The translations under genes were made by a program, and so were the position numbers. Shown in pieces: positions 34,567-38,757 of a DNA stretch of 38,757 bases. Each line of letters opens with the position of its first letter. Within the stretch, counting starts at the first letter, position 1. The notes under the pieces are model-generated. The model was not told the origin of the DNA. It searched no databases and saw only the letters and a list, made by a program, of their open reading frames with translations. This stretch comes from Azoarcus sp. (GTDB taxonomy: Bacteria; Pseudomonadota; Gammaproteobacteria; Burkholderiales; Rhodocyclaceae), in NCBI GenBank assembly GCA_031258965.1, contig JAIRMC010000061.1, positions 1-38,757 of the forward strand. Direction: 5' to 3'.

Positions 34567-35517
34567 ATGCCTGTTTCCTTTCCTGATTTTTCGGCTGCGC
34601 GTCTGCTCGTCGCGGGCGATGTCATGCTCGACCGTTACTGGCATGGTGCCGCCACGCGCATTTCCCCGGAAGCGCCGGTGCCGGTGGTGAAGGTGGAAGA
34701 GGACGAGTTCCGCACGGGCGGCGCGGGTAATGTGGCGCTCAACGCTGCTTCGCTCGGGATGCCGACCTGTCTGGTCGGGCTGGTGGGCAGGGACGACGCG
34801 GCGCGCCTTTTGTCCCAAAAGCTCAGGGACGGCGGCGTGGATTGCCGCCTGGTCGATGTGCCGGAGCATCCGACGATTACCAAGTTGCGGATCATCAGCC
34901 GCCATCAGCAACTTATCCGGCTGGATTTCGAGAATGATTTCGCGGAAGCGGAATCGTCCGGCATCGAGCAGAGCTTTACCGACGCGCTCGACGGAGCGGG
35001 CGCAGTGGTGCTCTCCGATTACGGCAAGGGGACGCTCGCCCGGATCGCGGAGTTGATCGCGGCGGCGCGCGCGCGCGGGCTACCCGTGGCGGTTGACCCG
35101 AAAGGCACGGATTTCGAGCGGTACAGAAACGCTTCTGTCATTACCCCGAACATGAGCGAGTTCGAGGCCGTGGTGGGCCGCTGCTCCGACGAGCAGGCAA
35201 TCCGGGAACGTGGCGAGGCGCTGCGCCTGAGCCTGGGGCTGGATGCGCTGCTCATCACCCGCTCGGAGCACGGGATGACCTTGCTGCAAAAGGGCAAACC
35301 CGCCCTTGACCTGCCCACCCGCGCGCGCGATGTGTTCGACGTGACCGGCGCGGGCGATACGGTGCTCGGCGTGCTCGGCGCCTGCCTTGCCTGCGGGCTG
35401 GAATTGCCCAACGCCATGCGGTTTGCCAACGCCGCCGCGGGCATCGTGGTCGGCAAACTCGGCACCGCCGCCGTGAGCCGCGCCGAACTCGCCGCCGCGC
35501 TGACGCATTCCGAATAA
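34567..35517 (+). CDS. hldA: D-glycero-beta-D-manno-heptose-7-phosphate kinase (HldE domain I)
   Basis: 316 residues, a PfkB/ribokinase-fold sugar kinase phosphorylating heptose-7-phosphate at C1 for ADP-heptose synthesis. Family motifs: [15 protein letters not shown] at the N-terminus, [22 protein letters not shown], and [11 protein letters not shown] with the catalytic base Asp264. E. coli fuses this to an adenylyltransferase (HldE, about 477 aa); here only the kinase half is present, so a separate HldC must be elsewhere. Start at 34567 ([14 protein letters not shown]) is preferred over an upstream in-frame codon giving a non-conserved leader. Followed 15 bp later by hldD. Confidence 0.93.
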   Translation: MPVSFPDFSAARLLVAGDVMLDRYWHGAATRISPEAPVPVVKVEEDEFRTGGAGNVALNAASLGMPTCLVGLVGRDDAARLLSQKLRDGGVDCRLVDVPEHPTITKLRIISRHQQLIRLDFENDFAEAESSGIEQSFTDALDGAGAVVLSDYGKGTLARIAELIAAARARGLPVAVDPKGTDFERYRNASVITPNMSEFEAVVGRCSDEQAIRERGEALRLSLGLDALLITRSEHGMTLLQKGKPALDLPTRARDVFDVTGAGDTVLGVLGACLACGLELPNAMRFANAAAGIVVGKLGTAAVSRAELAAALTHSE

Positions 35518-35532
35518 ACACAGGAGTTTTTC

Positions 35533-36498
35533 ATGATTATCGTCACCGGCGGCGCCGGTTTCATCGGCAGCAATATTGTGCAGGGTCTCAACGCGCGGGG
35601 CATCGACGACATCCTGGTAGTCGATGATCTGGCGGATGGCCACAAATGCCTGAACCTGGCCGACGCCGACATCCGCGATTATCTCGACAAGGACGATTTC
35701 CTGGCCCGTGTCGTGAAAGGCGAGGATTTCGGCGCGGTCGAAGCGGTGTTCCACGAAGGCGCCTGCTCGTCGACCACTGAATGGGACGGGCGCTTTGTAA
35801 TGGAGGTGAATTTTGCTTTCACCAAGGCGCTGCTGACATGGTGCGTGGCGCGCGGCGCGCCGTTCATTTACGCCTCCTCCGCCTCGGTCTATGGCATGGG
35901 GCCAGTTTTCCGCGAAGCGCGCGAACACGAACGCCCGCTCAATATGTATGCGTATTCCAAATTCCTGTTCGACTGCCATTTGCGCGCGCGCCTGGGCGGC
36001 ATCGGCAGCCAGGTGGCGGGCTTGCGTTATTTCAATGTCTACGGCCCCAGGGAGCAGCACAAGGGCGCGATGGCGAGCGTGGCTTTCCACATCAACAACC
36101 AGTTGCACGACAGCGGGCGGCTGCGCCTGTTTGAAGGCTCCGATGGTTACGGGCCGGGCGAGCAGCAGCGCGATTTCATCCACGTCGATGATGTGGCCGC
36201 CGTCAATCTGTGGCTGCTCGATCATCCAGCGGTCTCGGGCATTTTCAATGTGGGCACGGGCCGGGCGCAGAGTTTCAACGACGTGGCGCGCGCCGCCATC
36301 GACTGGCACCGGCAATGGCGCGATGACGGCAGCTTTGGCGGCATCGACTACATTCCGTTTCCGGATCATCTCAAAGGCCGCTACCAGAGTTTCACCGAAG
36401 CCGATCTTTCGGCGCTGCGCGCAGCGGGCTGCGGGCACGAATTCATGGACGTTGCCACGGGCGTCGCGCGCTATTTCGACTGGCTGCACCGGTACTGA
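35533..36498 (+). CDS. hldD: ADP-L-glycero-D-manno-heptose 6-epimerase
   Basis: 321 residues. An extended short-chain dehydrogenase-type epimerase that inverts C6 of ADP-heptose. The Rossmann fingerprint [14 protein letters not shown] is at the N-terminus, [13 protein letters not shown] is a family hallmark, and the YxxxK pair is Tyr139/Lys143 ([10 protein letters not shown]). [19 protein letters not shown] is also typical. It has a clear CAGGAG ribosome-binding site. Acts directly after the kinase/adenylyltransferase steps. Confidence 0.97.
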   Translation: MIIVTGGAGFIGSNIVQGLNARGIDDILVVDDLADGHKCLNLADADIRDYLDKDDFLARVVKGEDFGAVEAVFHEGACSSTTEWDGRFVMEVNFAFTKALLTWCVARGAPFIYASSASVYGMGPVFREAREHERPLNMYAYSKFLFDCHLRARLGGIGSQVAGLRYFNVYGPREQHKGAMASVAFHINNQLHDSGRLRLFEGSDGYGPGEQQRDFIHVDDVAAVNLWLLDHPAVSGIFNVGTGRAQSFNDVARAAIDWHRQWRDDGSFGGIDYIPFPDHLKGRYQSFTEADLSALRAAGCGHEFMDVATGVARYFDWLHRY

Positions 36499-36510
36499 AC
36501 ACACGCGGCG

Positions 36511-37530
36511 ATGCGGAAAATCCTGGTCGTTGGGCCGTCCTGGGTTGGCGATATGGTCATGGCGCAAAGCCTGTTCATGCGCCTGAAAGAATCCGGCGAC
36601 TGTGACATTGATGTGCTGGCCCCGGCATGGTCGCTGCCAGTACTCGCCCGGATGCCGGAAGTGCGGCGCGGGGTGGCAATGCCGCTCGGCCACGGCCAGT
36701 TTGATCTGCGCACGCGCTGGCGGCTTGGGCGTGAGCTGGCGTCCGGACATTACGATCAGGCCATCGTGCTCCCCGGTTCGTTCAAATCCGCGCTCGCGCC
36801 CTTTTTCGCCCGCATCCCGCAGCGCACCGGCTTTCGCGGCGAAATGCGCTACGGTCTGCTCAACGACCTGCGCCCGCTCGACCGCGCGCTGTTGCCGATG
36901 ACGGTGCAACGCTTCGTCGCCCTCGGCCAGCCGCGCGGCGAGGTAAGCGCGCCGCCCGCCTTCCGCGTGCCGAGACTGCGCGCCGATGCGGACAACCAGC
37001 GCGCGCTGCTCGAACGGCTCAGCCTCGACACCGCGCGCCCGGCCATCGCCTTCATGCCTGGCGCGGAATACGGCCCCGCCAAGCAATGGCCGCCCGCGCA
37101 CTATGCCGACCTCGCCCGCCTGCTCGCCGCGCAAGGCTTCCAGATATGGGTATTCGGCGCGGAGAAGGACGGCGAGGCAGCGCGTCCGATTGCCGACGGC
37201 AACCCCGCCGTATGCGATCTCACGGGCCGCACCGGGCTTGGCGACGCGGTCGACCTCCTCGCGCTCGCCCGCGCCGCCGTCACCAACGACTCCGGTCTCA
37301 TGCACGTCGCCGCCGCGCTCGACGTGCCGCTGGCGGCGATCTTCGGCTCCTCCAGCCCTGAACACACGCCGCCCCTGGGCCAGCGCGTCGCCGTCGAATC
37401 CCTGCGGCTGCCGTGCGCGCCCTGTTTCGCACGCCGCTGCCCGCAAGGGCACACCCGCTGCCTGAGCGGCATCGAACCGGCGCGCGTGTTCGCCGCGCTG
37501 GTGCCGTTCATCGGGGAAGAAAGGCGCTGA
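36511..37530 (+). CDS. waaF: Lipopolysaccharide heptosyltransferase II
   Basis: 339 residues, GT9 family. Adds the second heptose to the LPS inner core at the cytoplasmic face of the inner membrane. It has the N-terminal acceptor motif VGPSWVGDMVMAQSLF, the ADP-heptose-binding PGAEYGPAKQWPPAHY, and the late TNDSGLMHVAAALDVPLAAI with FGSSSPEHTPP, a WaaF-type signature. It starts 12 bp after hldD and ends 2 bp before waaC. Confidence 0.96.
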   Translation: MRKILVVGPSWVGDMVMAQSLFMRLKESGDCDIDVLAPAWSLPVLARMPEVRRGVAMPLGHGQFDLRTRWRLGRELASGHYDQAIVLPGSFKSALAPFFARIPQRTGFRGEMRYGLLNDLRPLDRALLPMTVQRFVALGQPRGEVSAPPAFRVPRLRADADNQRALLERLSLDTARPAIAFMPGAEYGPAKQWPPAHYADLARLLAAQGFQIWVFGAEKDGEAARPIADGNPAVCDLTGRTGLGDAVDLLALARAAVTNDSGLMHVAAALDVPLAAIFGSSSPEHTPPLGQRVAVESLRLPCAPCFARRCPQGHTRCLSGIEPARVFAALVPFIGEERR

Positions 37531-37532
37531 CG

Positions 37533-38630
37533 ATGCGCGTACTCATCGTCAAAACCTCCTCGCTTGGCGATGTCATCCACACCCTGCCCGCCGTCACCGA
37601 CGCGGCGCGGGCGCTGCCCGGCATCCGCTTCGACTGGATCGTGGAAGAAGCCTTCGCCGAAATCCCCGCCTGGCACCCCGCCGTGGCGCGCGTGATTCCG
37701 GTCGCCTTCCGGCACTGGCGGCGGCATCCGTTCGCCCGCACCACGCGCGAAGCATGGCGCGCCTTCCGCGCCGCGCTTGCCGACGCGCACTACGATTGCG
37801 TGCTCGACGCCCAGGGCTTGCTGAAAAGCGCCCTGCTCGCCCGCCAGGCGTGCGGCCCCCTGCACGGGTTGGATCGCCACTCGGCGCGCGAACCGCTGGC
37901 GAGCCTCGCCTATGACAACCGCCACGCGGCGCCCTGGGGCCGTCATGCCGTGCGGCGCGTGCGAGAACTGTTCGCCGCCGCGCTCGGCTACGCCCTGCCG
38001 CTGGAAGCCTTGGACGGCGCCGACGGCGCGGCCAACGCCGATGCCGCCGTCTACGGACTGGATCGCGCCCGCGCGCTCACCGGCGCTCCCATGCCGCCCG
38101 ACAGCGAAGCGCCCCGGCTGGTCTGCCTTCATGGCACGACCTGGCCCACCAAGCACTGGCCGGAAGCTTACTGGCGCGAACTCGCCTGCATCGCTTCCGG
38201 GGCGGGCTGGCAAGTACGCCTGCCATGGGGAAACGACGCCGAGCGCGAGCGCGCCGTCCGCATCGAGACCGGACTCGATGGCGTGCGAGCGCTCCCCCGC
38301 CTGACACTCGGCGGGCTGGCCGCCGAACTCATCGCCGCCACGGCCTGCGTCGCCGTCGACACCGGCCTGGGTCATCTCGCCGCCGCCTTCGACGTTCCCG
38401 CCGTTTCGGTTTTCGGCCCCACCAACCCGGGCTTCACCGGCGCATGGGGCCGCCGCCAGCAGCACATCGCCACGGATTTCCCCTGCGCGCCCTGCCTGAA
38501 AAAAGTGTGCTCCCGCCGTCCCGTATCGTCGAACACCGCCGATGTTGAACCGCCCTGCTTCGCCCGCCTGAATCCTTGCCGGATATGGCATCACGTTCTG
38601 AAACTTGCCATTTCGGGCGAAGCGGCATGA
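37533..38630 (+). CDS. waaC: Lipopolysaccharide heptosyltransferase I
   Basis: 365 residues, GT9 family. Transfers the first heptose to Kdo2-lipid A. KTSSLGDVIHTLPAVTD at the N-terminus contains the conserved catalytic Asp13; FDWIVEEAFAEIPAWHPAV, HGTTWPTKHWPEAYW and VDTGLGHLAAAFDVPAVSVF are WaaC hallmarks. Longer than E. coli WaaC (about 320), with extra C-terminal residues including several Cys (CAPCLKKVC). Start at 37533 is preferred; the upstream in-frame extension lies in waaF. Confidence 0.96.
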   Translation: MRVLIVKTSSLGDVIHTLPAVTDAARALPGIRFDWIVEEAFAEIPAWHPAVARVIPVAFRHWRRHPFARTTREAWRAFRAALADAHYDCVLDAQGLLKSALLARQACGPLHGLDRHSAREPLASLAYDNRHAAPWGRHAVRRVRELFAAALGYALPLEALDGADGAANADAAVYGLDRARALTGAPMPPDSEAPRLVCLHGTTWPTKHWPEAYWRELACIASGAGWQVRLPWGNDAERERAVRIETGLDGVRALPRLTLGGLAAELIAATACVAVDTGLGHLAAAFDVPAVSVFGPTNPGFTGAWGRRQQHIATDFPCAPCLKKVCSRRPVSSNTADVEPPCFARLNPCRIWHHVLKLAISGEAA

Positions 38631-38707
38631 TCCACGATCCGCGATCGGCGTTGACGGATGCTCCGTGACTTTGTACCGTGCCTGGCATTCGACATGGAAA
38701 AGCGCCC

Positions 38708-38757
38708 GTGAAGATCAAGCCCCGCCACGACATCGAATGGGATGAACTGCCCAGGAT
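38708..38757 (+). CDS. Possible start of a further gene, cut by the window end
   Basis: A GTG at 38708 opens a frame reading VKIKPRHDIEWDELPR to the window edge; another GTG in frame lies at 38678. The spacer from waaC (38631-38707) holds stop codons in the other frames. Too short to assign; an LPS-related gene would be expected here. Confidence 0.3.
   Translation, partial: MKIKPRHDIEWDELPR

Noticed and set aside
35080-37452. 790-codon minus-strand ORF across hldA, hldD and waaF
   Set aside because: Antisense shadow of three clearly conserved LPS genes; no family pattern in the translated frame.

Overview
The window is a high-GC chromosomal segment that reads as a betaproteobacterium, probably Rhodocyclales or a near relative. 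This is inferred from gene order (kdsB, Trm112-like, lpxK, exbD, exbB next to xseA), the Gram-negative LPS genes, a complete rnfABCDGE-nth block, and grpE-dnaK-dnaJ with sigma-32 promoters. No tRNA, rRNA, CRISPR array or intact insertion sequence was seen.

Layout. 1-380: start of an AAA-ATPase-like gene leaving the window on the minus strand. 634-3754: plus-strand trio of a phenylacetate-CoA-ligase-like enzyme, a GrdB-family protein with Cys in place of Sec, and a crotonase lacking one catalytic Glu; it may be an uncharacterised acyl-CoA route. 3741-6776 (minus): envelope operon exbB-exbD-lpxK-Trm112-kdsB. 7086-8453: xseA. 8475-9296: M48 lipoprotein protease. 9297-9993: AT-rich regulatory region with two near-identical palindromes ahead of a 50-residue basic protein. 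10160-11821: chemoreceptor. 12294-13151: CsgG/LpoB-like protein with a His/Ser-rich insert. 13552-18642: Rnf complex, then nth. 19399-19555: two REP-like repeats (a third lies at 11911). 19578-23648 (minus): grpE, dnaK, dnaJ. 23899-25380: TolC-like outer-membrane protein. 25429-25592: fused scar of two unrelated transposase fragments. 25919-32441: translationally coupled MSHA/type II secretion-like cassette with a GspF/MshG platform, PilM/MshI-, PilO/MshJ- and MshK-like proteins and three pilin-like proteins. 32534-34344 (minus): two envelope proteins. 34567-38630: LPS inner-core heptose genes hldA, hldD, waaF, waaC.

How the genes combine. Lipid A 4'-phosphorylation (LpxK), Kdo activation (KdsB) and heptose synthesis and transfer (HldA, HldD, WaaF, WaaC) cover much of inner-core LPS assembly. 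Rnf couples ferredoxin/NAD redox to an ion gradient. The main puzzle is the type IV filament cassette: no secretin or extension ATPase is visible, a TolC-family gene and a transposon scar lie directly upstream, and its first ORF is a 53-residue peptide overlapping the platform gene by ATGA. It may be a decayed MSHA-like system served by an ATPase elsewhere, or an unusual filament/secretion machine.
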